18,242 nt of DNA from Dehalococcoidia bacterium UBA1332 (GTDB taxonomy: Bacteria; Chloroflexota; Dehalococcoidia; Lucifugimonadales; Lucifugimonadaceae): positions 1-18,242 of the forward strand of contig DBSW01000009.1 in assembly GCA_002306745.1 (NCBI GenBank), in the 5' to 3' direction. Position numbers and translations under genes: made by a program. The notes beneath the pieces are model-generated. The model saw nothing but the letters and a program-made list of their open reading frames with translations, had not been told where the DNA came from and ran no database searches. Below, in pieces: positions 8,609 through 16,032 of the stretch (position 1 is the stretch's first letter; every line of letters starts with the position of its first letter).

Positions 8609-9565
8609 TCAGTTATTGAACAACTCTCCAACGGAGCGACCTTCATGAATTCGTCGAATCGCCTCCCCTATAAGAGGCGCTATAGAAATAACTTTTATCT
8701 TTGAGTTTACTTTTTCCTCAGACAGCGGCACTGTGTTTGTAATAACCAATTCTTTGATTTGTGGGACTTGTGTTATCTTGCTTGATGCATCACCCGGAAG
8801 CACACCGTGCGTAGCAACCACGTAAATTTCTTTCGCACCACGTTCGATTATTGCATCAACAGCGGAAAGCATCGTTCCACCTGTACTGATCTCATCATCA
8901 AACATGATCACAGGGTTTTGTCCAATCTCACCAATTACGTTCATGCTCTCAACTCGGTCTTGATTTCCAAGCCTACGTTTTTCAACTATCGCCAACGGAG
9001 CGCTTATAGCATCAGCAAAATAACGTGCCTTTTTTGATATACCAATATCAACAGCGACAACCACTGGGTCTTTTAAATTACGGTCTTCAAAATAGCTAAC
9101 CAAATCTGGCATAGCTGTAAGTTCGTCTACAGGTACATGAAAGAAGCCTTGAACCTGACCGGCATGCAGGTCAACCATAATCACCCGGTCTGCCCCTGCA
9201 GTTTCTAATAGATCAGCTATCAAACGACCAGTAATTGGAACGCGTGGCTGATCTTTCTTATCGGTTCGAGCGTAACTATAGAAGGGAATCACAGCTGTAA
9301 TTCGTCCCGATGAAGCACGTTTTGCAGCGTCTATCATGATCAGCAATTCCATAACATTGTCGTTCACAGGTTCAACTGTGGACTGCAATATAAAGACATC
9401 CCGCTGGCGAACGTTTTCAAGAATTCGAACAAATGTATTGTCATTACTAAATTTAAAGACTTCAATCTGACCGATGTCTTGAACAAGATATTCACATATC
9501 TCATAGACCAGGCTAGGATGAGAGTTCCCTGCAAAAATAACCGGTTTTCCATTTACCCCGTACAT
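8609..9565 (-). CDS. prs: Ribose-phosphate pyrophosphokinase (PRPP synthase)
   Basis: Makes 5-phosphoribosyl-1-pyrophosphate from ribose 5-phosphate and ATP, feeding nucleotide, histidine and tryptophan synthesis. The 318-residue length is typical. Visible motifs are the N-terminal FAGNSHP block, QSTVEPVND, the flexible loop YARTDKKDQPRVPITG, DLHAGQVQGFF, KRRLGNQDRVESMNVIGE and the PRPP loop FDDEISTGGTM. Two sites differ from common bacterial enzymes: the usual PDxGGxxRA segment reads VDIGISKKA, and the PRPP loop has EIS where many bacterial enzymes have MID. These may alter regulation or affinity. The ATG overlaps the TAA of the upstream gene by one base (TAATG), a classic coupled junction. 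It ends with TGA, which shows that TGA terminates translation in this genome. Confidence 0.96.
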   Translation of the reverse strand: MYGVNGKPVIFAGNSHPSLVYEICEYLVQDIGQIEVFKFSNDNTFVRILENVRQRDVFILQSTVEPVNDNVMELLIMIDAAKRASSGRITAVIPFYSYARTDKKDQPRVPITGRLIADLLETAGADRVIMVDLHAGQVQGFFHVPVDELTAMPDLVSYFEDRNLKDPVVVAVDIGISKKARYFADAISAPLAIVEKRRLGNQDRVESMNVIGEIGQNPVIMFDDEISTGGTMLSAVDAIIERGAKEIYVVATHGVLPGDASSKITQVPQIKELVITNTVPLSEEKVNSKIKVISIAPLIGEAIRRIHEGRSVGELFNN

Positions 9566-10380
9566 TAATTCCCCTTGAACTCTGGTCGTCGTCTTTGACG
9601 CAGTGCATCCATACCTTCGATGTGGTCTTCTGAGGATAACGTGATTGACTCAGCAGCGGCAGCCATTTCAAGAGACGTTTCGAGATCCATCGACATTCCT
9701 CGTCGCATCATAGTTTTTGCAAGACGTATCGCAATCGGTGGGCCAGCAGCAACTCGTTGCGCCATCTTCTCAGCCGTAGTAATCAGTTCTGAATCGACCA
9801 CAACATTATTCAAAAAACCAAGTGATTTTGCTTCTTCTACCTCCATAAAATTACCTGAGTACATAAGCTCTGCCGCCTTAGAATGACCAAATATTCGCGG
9901 ATAAAACCATGTTCCTCCGTAACCAGGAAATAGTCCAACATGAACATATGCAGCCATAAATCTAGCTGAATTCGAAGCGATACGAATATCGCATGCGCAT
10001 GCAATATCAAAACCAGCGCCAACCGCTAGACCATTTATGGCCGCAATAACTGGTTTCTCCATTTTGTATATTCCCAATATCACCTCATGGGCGAGCTTAA
10101 ACCCTCTACGCAGATTTTCAGTCCCAATCTCCCCCGCCTTGTGCGGTCCTTCCCCTGTTCCACCATGCAGTTCATCAGTATCTACTCCAGAACAAAAAGC
10201 TCTTCCGGCACCAGTAATAATTACTGCACGTATTGAATCATCTGTGGCAACCACATCTAGCTCTTCAGCAAAAGACCTCAAAAGATCATGGTTGAGAGAA
10301 TTTAATCGATCTGGTCTATTCAGCGTGAGAGTAGCAAACCCCTGCTCACTATCCACTTTTTTTGTCACGTATGAGTACAT
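9565..10380 (-). CDS. Enoyl-CoA hydratase/isomerase family protein
   Basis: Crotonase-fold protein acting on an acyl-CoA thioester; the exact reaction is unknown. I choose the ATG at 10380 (271 residues) because it has GAGG five bases upstream and starts right before the first conserved strand. A GTG at 10425 would add 15 residues without family likeness. The family core is clear: TLNRPDRLNSLN, the first oxyanion-hole region AFCSGVD (61-67), INGLAVGAGFDIA, then VGLFPGYGGTWF. The two glutamates that catalyse hydration in classical enoyl-CoA hydratase are D125 and Y145 here. A simple hydratase is therefore unlikely; an isomerase or other crotonase activity fits better. PaaG-like members also carry the VGLxPxxGG pattern. 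It is translationally coupled to prs, with which it shares no obvious pathway. Confidence 0.92.
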   Translation of the reverse strand: MYSYVTKKVDSEQGFATLTLNRPDRLNSLNHDLLRSFAEELDVVATDDSIRAVIITGAGRAFCSGVDTDELHGGTGEGPHKAGEIGTENLRRGFKLAHEVILGIYKMEKPVIAAINGLAVGAGFDIACACDIRIASNSARFMAAYVHVGLFPGYGGTWFYPRIFGHSKAAELMYSGNFMEVEEAKSLGFLNNVVVDSELITTAEKMAQRVAAGPPIAIRLAKTMMRRGMSMDLETSLEMAAAAESITLSSEDHIEGMDALRQRRRPEFKGN

Positions 10381-10385
10381 GAGAG

Positions 10386-10389
10386 CCTC
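10386..10389 (-). promoter_or_regulatory. Ribosome binding site that sets the start of the enoyl-CoA hydratase-family gene
   Basis: GAGG sits five bases before the ATG at 10380. The alternative GTG at 10425 has no comparable site, so this decides the start. Confidence 0.6.
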
Positions 10390-10449
10390 GACCGATTCAA
10401 AAGTGACAAGAACTTTATTCGTCACTAAACCACTATGGATTGAACGGGA

Positions 10450-10458
10450 ATTCTAGCA
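10450..10458 (-). promoter_or_regulatory. Candidate extended -10 promoter for the enoyl-CoA hydratase-prs-secA run
   Basis: The minus strand reads TGCTAGAAT, an extended -10 match (TGn before a TATAAT-like hexamer), about 70 bases before the ATG at 10380. No good -35 hexamer is visible at 16-18 bases. The rest of the 210-base gap up to the arsC-like gene is AT-rich, with no clear hairpin terminator. Confidence 0.25.
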
Positions 10459-10591
10459 CTGTGATAAATAGAAAACCTTACGCATCCTAATAAACATGCA
10501 CCATATCCACACAAAAAATATTGTCGAATACATAAAAGAGCGCAATAAACGATCTATGTATTCAAACTGATTGTCGTCAAAAGATTTTTAT

Positions 10592-10939
10592 TCAAATAAA
10601 TTGATCGTATGTTTCTTTTTTGTAACCGAAAATAATCTTTACGCCATCTGACAATATAGGTCGACGAATCAACTTGGGTTCATTCAGCATTATATCGACG
10701 AGTTCATCATCGCTAATGTCACCACGTAACGCCCTATATGGCTTGGCGCTAGGACTTCGCCAAGCGAACATCTCATCAACAGAACTAATGCTGCTCAACC
10801 TACGTATCTCTTCTGCAGATAATGGATCTTTAAAAAAGTCTCTAAATTGAAAGTCCGAGTTCGCATCATTGAGAGCCCGACGGGCTTTCTGACAAGTACT
10901 TCACCTAGACCAACAAAAAAATTTTAACTTAGTAGCCAA
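10592..10939 (-). CDS. Candidate selenocysteine-containing ArsC/Spx-family protein (in-frame TGA)
   Basis: ArsC-family proteins have a thioredoxin-like fold and a nucleophilic cysteine near the N-terminus, and act as arsenate reductases or related thiol oxidoreductases. From a TTG at 10939 the frame gives 115 residues (family norm about 110-120) if the TGA at 10901-10903 is read through. The N-terminus is CWSR-U13-STCQKARR, so TGA occupies the first position of the family CxxC motif, with C16 as its partner. Downstream are FRDFFKDPLSAEEIRRL, YRALRGDISDDELVDIM and the signature PKLIRRPIL (88-96), all typical of ArsC. Coding likeness is continuous on both sides of the TGA. AGGAG lies ten bases before the TTG. 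A hairpin with a GUC loop follows the TGA. The same gene ends in a TGA (10592-10594) with no comparable hairpin after it. Tryptophan at residue 10 is TGG, so TGA is not a general Trp codon. The alternatives are a point-mutated pseudogene, a base error, or a truncated product from the TTG at 10798. Confidence 0.75.
10871..10889 (-). promoter_or_regulatory. Bacterial SECIS-like hairpin downstream of the in-frame TGA
   Basis: The minus strand reads GAAAGCCC-GUC-GGGCUCUC, an eight-pair stem with one A-C mismatch and a three-base GUC loop. The loop begins 19 bases after the TGA. Known bacterial SECIS elements lie just after the UGA within the coding region and have a small apical loop with a G in its first two positions; this hairpin meets those rules. 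It lies over codons for KARRAL, so the GC-rich pairing is also constrained by protein coding. Confidence 0.55.
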
Positions 10940-10949
10940 TTTTGCCTAG

Positions 10950-10954
10950 CTCCT
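10950..10954 (-). promoter_or_regulatory. Shine-Dalgarno site for the TGA-containing ArsC-family gene
   Basis: AGGAG lies ten bases upstream of the TTG at 10939, with a second weaker AGG five bases upstream of it. It supports a start before the in-frame TGA rather than the internal TTG at 10798, which has no such site. Confidence 0.6.
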
Positions 10955-11079
10955 ACGCAACGACACGGCACGCTGTCTACGCGCCCGATTCGTTTAAGAT
11001 TATGAATAACATAAGGTACTCTGAATAATTTCAAACAACAGTACCAATCCAGAACAAGGTTTACATTAGTACCAGCAAG

Positions 11080-12444
11080 ATGGAAAAACAATCCTTCAAA
11101 ATATTGTTCCAACGTACCTTTAGTGGTTACAAATTTAGTTCATCACGGTCCGGTCACCCTAGTTATACCAACTTAAGTATTTACGCTTTTGGTCTTTCCG
11201 GCCTATGGACAGGTGTTGGTTCCGGCGTATTGCCCTTCAAGGTGCTCCAAGTCCTAGAATCTCAAAACGTCGAATTGTTTGGCTACGAACTGGACAAGAA
11301 CGGTGCATTGGGAGTGATCTCGCTAGTTGGGCTGCTAATAGCAGCATTAATGCAATATGGTTCCGGAGCTTTGAGCGATCGAGATGCTCGGATTGGCAAC
11401 CGATTACCCTACTTACTAATAGGTGGATTAGGGCTCGCCATAATGACGGTTTTTCTAGGAACAGCAGCTACATTCATAAGTCTGTTATCAGTAATGCTAG
11501 CTATGCAAGTATTTGGAAACTTCGCACAAGGACCAGCCAACGCACTGATTATTGACCATGTCGAGCCATCAGCGAGAGGTGAAGCGTCGGGAGTGCTAAA
11601 CCTTTGGAGGTTGCTTGGAGCCGGAATAATCACTGTGATAGTACTGCAGTTCATGGCACGCTACGATCCCAGCGAAGCGAATGAGTGGTTGTGGTATTCA
11701 ATCTTTTTGATGATTGCAGTATTGATAATCTCAGTGCTGTGGACAGTAATTTCGGCACGCCCTGCGAAAGGTTATTTTTTTCCATCCATAAAAAATATCA
11801 GCCCTCACTCAAAGAAAAAGCATTTGCAATCACCCCATTCAAGTCCGACGAAATTGCCAATCACACGGGGTTATGTAGCTTTTCTCGTCGCAATGGCATT
11901 CAGCATCGCAGCTATGTCATCTATGCAAATTTATGCTCTATTCTTTCTGCAAGATGTTGTCGGTCTCGAAAATCCTGCAGATGGAGCAGATTTACTTGTG
12001 GTAGTCATCGTGTTATCTGCAGGTGTAACAGTATTACCCACAGGCTTGCTTGCTGATCGCATCGGACGCACAAAACTTTTCGCTATTGCAGGCGGTGCAG
12101 GAGCAACAGCTTCATTTTTACTATTGTTCGCCAAATCTATCGGACCAGTGATTTCTATCGGCATATTAATAGGTATAGCGGTCGGCCTATTTATGACCCT
12201 TACTTGGACCGTTGCTAACGATCTAGTAAGAAAAAATTCTGCTGCGCGAGAGCTGGGCTACACTAGCGTAGCAACACTGGTCGGTGCAGCCGCTGCTAGA
12301 TTAGCGGGAATAGGTGTTGATGAACTTAACGATCTGTCAGAAAATCTTGGTTATAAAGCCATCTTAATATTCGCCGCGATCACATTCATGCTTGCATCCA
12401 CGATCTTAATACATGTAATTAGAAACCCATCTAATCGAGCATAA
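11080..12444 (+). CDS. Major facilitator superfamily transporter
   Basis: Integral membrane transporter of 454 residues, with about twelve hydrophobic segments in two halves and a polar, lysine-rich loop near residues 225-260 between them. The first half has GALSDRDARIGNRLPYLLIG, the loop 2-3 signature seen in sugar/GPH-like MFS carriers. The second half repeats it as GLLADRIGRTKLFAI. The substrate cannot be told from sequence. The first about 30 residues are hydrophilic, serine- and aromatic-rich, and precede the first membrane segment. The ATG at 11080 has only a weak ribosome site. It is divergent from the ArsC-family gene, with 140 bases between the two starts, and is followed on the same strand by ispH 179 bases later. 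Confidence 0.9.
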   Translation: MEKQSFKILFQRTFSGYKFSSSRSGHPSYTNLSIYAFGLSGLWTGVGSGVLPFKVLQVLESQNVELFGYELDKNGALGVISLVGLLIAALMQYGSGALSDRDARIGNRLPYLLIGGLGLAIMTVFLGTAATFISLLSVMLAMQVFGNFAQGPANALIIDHVEPSARGEASGVLNLWRLLGAGIITVIVLQFMARYDPSEANEWLWYSIFLMIAVLIISVLWTVISARPAKGYFFPSIKNISPHSKKKHLQSPHSSPTKLPITRGYVAFLVAMAFSIAAMSSMQIYALFFLQDVVGLENPADGADLLVVVIVLSAGVTVLPTGLLADRIGRTKLFAIAGGAGATASFLLLFAKSIGPVISIGILIGIAVGLFMTLTWTVANDLVRKNSAARELGYTSVATLVGAAAARLAGIGVDELNDLSENLGYKAILIFAAITFMLASTILIHVIRNPSNRA

Positions 12445-12623
12445 GAAGCAGTTCCGTCAAAACATGCATAGTTATTCATCAAAATAAACGTGCACTAGCA
12501 ATTTTTCCATCATGCTCGCATCTTTATACTAAGAATTCGAATCGATCAACAATCCAAAGTCCAATTCACTCGTTTACACTCTAGGTAAATAACCACGACC
12601 TTCTAAATGGATTTCTCATAAAC

Positions 12624-13583
12624 ATGGACATCTATCTTGCTAGCCCACGAGGCTTCTGTGCTGGTGTAGATCTGGCTGTGGATATTGTTGACCTCGCGAT
12701 CCAACAATACGGTACACCGGTCTATGTAAAACACCAGATCGTCCACAACCCAAAGGTTGTTGCAGATGTCGAAGCAAAAGGCGCGATCACGGTGGAAACG
12801 GTAGATGATGTACCGCGTGGTGCAGTTGTTGTATTTTCCGCTCACGGCTCACCCCCATCGGACTATACGACCGCAAAAAAACGCAACCTGACGGTACTCG
12901 ATGCCACCTGCCCTCTCGTAACTCGTGTGCATAACGAAGCGAAGAAATATGACAAGGAAGGCAAGGAGATCGTCTTAGTAGGTCACGTAGGACATCAAGA
13001 GGTAATAGGAACCACAGGACATGCCGACATGACCTTAATCGACGAACGCGAAGATTGGAGCCTTCCAGATTGGGAAAAAGGAACAGAGATCGCGGTCCTA
13101 ACCCAAACCACACTATCGGTAAACGACACAGCAATTGCGGTTAATAAGATCAAAAAAAAGTACCCTGATGCCGTTATAAGAGATGACATCTGCTACGCGA
13201 CTACCAATCGACAAGCAGCAGCGACAGAACTAGCTGATATCACTGAACTGGTTCTGGTTATAGGAGCACAAAACAGTTCGAACTGCAATCGCCTAAAAGA
13301 CGTAGCGCTAAACAAGGGAATTCCTGCATATTTAATCAACGGTCCGGAGGAGTTAGACACTGACTGGCTCGAAGGTGTTAGCAAAATCGGAATTACGTCT
13401 GGAGCATCTACTCCTGAAAACCAAGTCAAAGCGGTAATAAAGTTTCTGGCACCAGAAAATGTGTTCCGCATTGGACCTGGTGAAGAAAGTACAACTTTCG
13501 CTATTCCACGGAACCTTCGCGAAGTGATTGGCGATGGAGTTCGCAACAGCAAGGAAAAACAAGCACCAGATGAAGATCACTAG
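12624..13583 (+). CDS. ispH: 4-hydroxy-3-methylbut-2-enyl diphosphate reductase
   Basis: Last step of the MEP isoprenoid pathway, reducing HMBPP to IPP and DMAPP with an oxygen-sensitive iron-sulfur cluster. The 319-residue protein keeps the three cluster cysteines: C12 (GFCAG), C96 (DATCPL) and C190 (DICYATTNRQ). The substrate-binding histidines H41, H74 and H124 and the proton-relay glutamate E126 (GHVGHQEV) are also present. The usual SSNSNRL motif reads SSNCNRL, with a cysteine (C221) in place of the middle serine; that serine normally contacts the substrate diphosphate region. No clear Shine-Dalgarno precedes the ATG. A TATACT hexamer at 12525-12530 could be a -10 box but lacks a good -35. 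The C-terminal tail is hydrophilic and overlaps the next gene by 14 bases. Confidence 0.97.
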   Translation: MDIYLASPRGFCAGVDLAVDIVDLAIQQYGTPVYVKHQIVHNPKVVADVEAKGAITVETVDDVPRGAVVVFSAHGSPPSDYTTAKKRNLTVLDATCPLVTRVHNEAKKYDKEGKEIVLVGHVGHQEVIGTTGHADMTLIDEREDWSLPDWEKGTEIAVLTQTTLSVNDTAIAVNKIKKKYPDAVIRDDICYATTNRQAAATELADITELVLVIGAQNSSNCNRLKDVALNKGIPAYLINGPEELDTDWLEGVSKIGITSGASTPENQVKAVIKFLAPENVFRIGPGEESTTFAIPRNLREVIGDGVRNSKEKQAPDEDH

Positions 13584-14691
13584 CGTTGAATGCCTCGTAC
13601 TTGATGAAGAATATCCATACGTAATTCTACACACGGATGAGGGGGTTACTGGATTCGGAGAATGTTTTCGTAGGGCCCCCTACGTTTCTAAAGCCACAAT
13701 CGAAACAGTTTTCGCCCCTCTTATCATTGGCAAATCTCCATTCGACTCTGAAGAAATTTGGGACTCCATGTTCAAGGCTGGAGCAGTTGCCGGACCACAA
13801 GGCGCACTTCTTACCGCTGCTGCAGGAGTTGACCTTGCACTTTGGGATCTCAAAGGAAAAGCGCTCGAAACTCCCATATATAATCTTATTGGTGGTAAAC
13901 GACGTAAAAAAATCAAAGTTTACGCCAGTTCACTCTTTAGGGACTTGCAGCCTAAAGAAGAAGCTGAACGAGCTGCCCATTTCCACGACATAGGATACTC
14001 AGCATACAAAATGCACTCGGCCGTGCCAGGCAAGATCGATGACCCAGGTGATCGTACTATTGAAACTGTTAAAGCGATTCGTGATGAGGTCGGTTACCAA
14101 ATGGACATAATGGTAGATGTGAACAGCGCATACTCCGTACACCATGCAATTGAAATCGGCAAAAAACTCGAAGATCTGGGAGTATTCCATTTCGAAGAAC
14201 CGACCCAAATACGAAATTATGCCGGAATGGCAGAAATTGCAGATGCACTAGATATCCCGATCGCATCAGGTGAAAACGCTTTCACTCGCTGGGATCACCT
14301 AACACTTATTCGAGAAGGGCGTCCTGACATAGTACAGCCAGATGTTGTAAAGGTAGGAGGGATAACTGAATTTCTAAAGATAGAGGCTATTTTAAGTGCC
14401 CATGGTGCGACTATGACCACACACAACACTCAGCCTTATGGCTCCACAGCAGCACACGCACACCTCATAGCACCTAGCAATAATTTCCCTTATGCACAGG
14501 AATACAACATAGAGAACGTTGGAATAAGAGACAACGACTCAATCCTAGATACTCCTTATCTAGTCGAAGACGGTTTCATACGAATCCCTGAAGATCCGGG
14601 CCTTGGACTCGATTACAACCTCGAGAAAATGCGTAATCGCAGTAGTGACCGTCCGTCTACACTCACAGGAGTATGGGGGCAGATTCAGTAG
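13570..14691 (+). CDS. Mandelate racemase/muconate lactonizing enzyme family protein
   Basis: Enolase-superfamily enzyme that abstracts a proton next to a carboxylate; members are acid-sugar dehydratases, racemases or cycloisomerases. I start it at the ATG at 13570 (373 residues), because MKITSVE is the normal family beginning; a TTG at 13528 would add only out-of-frame ispH sequence. Metal ligands are D183 (VDVNS), E209 (FEEP) and E235 (GENAF). K147 in YKMH and the D258-H285 pair (QPDVVKVGG and THNTQP) are candidate general bases, as in the mandelate racemase subgroup. The second base position is histidine (H149) rather than lysine. Substrate is unknown. It overlaps the end of ispH by 14 bases, which implies co-translation, and converges on an MFS gene seven bases beyond its stop. 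Confidence 0.93.
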   Translation: MKITSVECLVLDEEYPYVILHTDEGVTGFGECFRRAPYVSKATIETVFAPLIIGKSPFDSEEIWDSMFKAGAVAGPQGALLTAAAGVDLALWDLKGKALETPIYNLIGGKRRKKIKVYASSLFRDLQPKEEAERAAHFHDIGYSAYKMHSAVPGKIDDPGDRTIETVKAIRDEVGYQMDIMVDVNSAYSVHHAIEIGKKLEDLGVFHFEEPTQIRNYAGMAEIADALDIPIASGENAFTRWDHLTLIREGRPDIVQPDVVKVGGITEFLKIEAILSAHGATMTTHNTQPYGSTAAHAHLIAPSNNFPYAQEYNIENVGIRDNDSILDTPYLVEDGFIRIPEDPGLGLDYNLEKMRNRSSDRPSTLTGVWGQIQ

Positions 14692-14698
14692 AGCTAAG

Positions 14699-15934
14699 TC
14701 AACGTTGTTTGTATTTAAGATGGAATCCTGTGATTAGTTCTGGCCATCGCACTATCGATAGTGCCACAGAAATCAAGCCAATAATTGCGTAACCCGTGAT
14801 CATCACGGAAACACCAAAATGCTCGATAAGCCATCCACCGATAACGAGCCCCATTGGAAGACCATAGACGGCGAGCATTCGGATTCCCATAACCCTACCT
14901 CGCATTTCAAACTTAGTGAATGTCATCAACACCACAGACATAGAAATCATACAAAAGCTAATAGAGGCTCCGATCAAAGCCAACAGGACAAGACCAAAAC
15001 CATACAAACCCATTTGACTGAATACAATCAACAGTAGGTACCACAAGATCATACCCAACATCATGAGCCGCTCAGGACGACTAGATTTAATCACCGAAGC
15101 CATTAAAGCTGATCCAATTAACGCGCCCACGGCGAATGTTGCTACCATCTGAGCAAGTCCGTTTTCGTCACGCCCATATACATCACGTGCAACAATCGGC
15201 ATTAATCCATGCGACAACGGGAAAGCGGTTGCATTAACAAGAAATGCAAGAAACATAATTGGCTGTATTACTCGTGAATCCATCATATAACTGACGCCTT
15301 GCTTTAATTCTCCCAATGGATTCACGGCATGAATCGGTTTATTTGACCGGATAGAAGTTATGCCTAACCCCAATAAAACACTGAACGCATAAAATCCTGT
15401 AACGCCTACATAAGCCCATCCAAGACCAAGCCTAGAAAGCAAAGTCGCCCCTAGTAAAGCACCAATAATCCGTGCCAGATCTTGAGTTGTACGGGCAAGC
15501 CCAGATGCGTTCATCAATAAGTGGGACGGCACCGTATCTGCGATCAACGATTGTCGTAGAACATTATCTGATGAACGCATCAGTCCGGTAAGTCCCGCAA
15601 TGATAAAAACATATGACGGTTTAATGAGATCTGTGACAACGAGAATTAGTAGAGAGAAAGCCAGAAAACCAGCACATGTTCTGAGAACATTGAGCATGAT
15701 TTTCCGGCTTATTCTGTCTGCAATTACACCAATGATCGGTGCGACAAGAGTACCACTGAAAGCTAGAGCCCCAAGCAGCCCCACAAGAAACGGTGAGTCG
15801 GTAGCTACCAATATGTACCATCCAAGGATCAAAGTTTCCATTTCAGAACCCCAGGTCATCATCGAATCTGCCGACCACTGGAACCGGAAGCTCCTTATCC
15901 TTAGCGATGCAAATGGAGACTTTTTATAATTCAT
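14699..15934 (-). CDS. Major facilitator superfamily transporter (MFS_3/efflux-like)
   Basis: A 411-residue integral membrane protein with about twelve hydrophobic segments. The N-terminus, FASLRIRSFRFQWSADSMM, resembles the start of the transmembrane secretion effector/EntS-like MFS group, where a short basic stretch precedes the first helix. GVIADRISRKIML is the loop 2-3 motif. A second half carries GRVMGIRMLAVYGLPMG near the C-terminus. Such carriers usually export small molecules, but the substrate is not known. It differs clearly from the MFS gene at 11080. The stop lies seven bases from that of the neighbouring enolase-superfamily gene, a tail-to-tail arrangement. The start faces the DUF192 gene across 98 bases in which I see no distinct site. 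Confidence 0.92.
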   Translation of the reverse strand: MNYKKSPFASLRIRSFRFQWSADSMMTWGSEMETLILGWYILVATDSPFLVGLLGALAFSGTLVAPIIGVIADRISRKIMLNVLRTCAGFLAFSLLILVVTDLIKPSYVFIIAGLTGLMRSSDNVLRQSLIADTVPSHLLMNASGLARTTQDLARIIGALLGATLLSRLGLGWAYVGVTGFYAFSVLLGLGITSIRSNKPIHAVNPLGELKQGVSYMMDSRVIQPIMFLAFLVNATAFPLSHGLMPIVARDVYGRDENGLAQMVATFAVGALIGSALMASVIKSSRPERLMMLGMILWYLLLIVFSQMGLYGFGLVLLALIGASISFCMISMSVVLMTFTKFEMRGRVMGIRMLAVYGLPMGLVIGGWLIEHFGVSVMITGYAIIGLISVALSIVRWPELITGFHLKYKQR

Positions 15935-16032
15935 CGCAGCTGCTGATCGTCAACCGTTAGCTCCGAACGATCCTCAAAAAATTTCAAAATTTCTCGCTTT
16001 GAACAGCCTGCACTTTCAGCTAACATCGATCT

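Noticed and set aside
10381..10425. GTG start for the enoyl-CoA hydratase-family gene
   Set aside because: No ribosome site precedes it, and the added 15 residues are outside the crotonase core; the ATG at 10380 has GAGG at ideal spacing.
10592..10798. A 68-residue protein beginning at TTG 10798 as the whole gene
   Set aside because: It would be an ArsC C-terminal half without the redox motif and without a ribosome site. The same frame continues upstream with clear ArsC sequence to a TTG with AGGAG, interrupted only by one TGA.
10901..10903. UGA read as tryptophan (alternative genetic code)
   Set aside because: prs ends in TGA, the ArsC-like gene itself ends in TGA, and TGG is used for Trp two codons upstream. 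The aligned residue in the family is Cys, not Trp.
10967..10985. Inverted repeat (GGCACG and CGCGCC around a 7-base loop) between the divergent ArsC-like and MFS genes
   Set aside because: The stem has only six pairs including one G-U and no U-run on either strand. It could be an operator or leader hairpin, but nothing supports this over chance.
13528..13569. Upstream TTG start for the enolase-superfamily gene
   Set aside because: The extra 14 residues lie entirely inside ispH in another frame and have no family likeness; MKITSVE at 13570 is the usual beginning.
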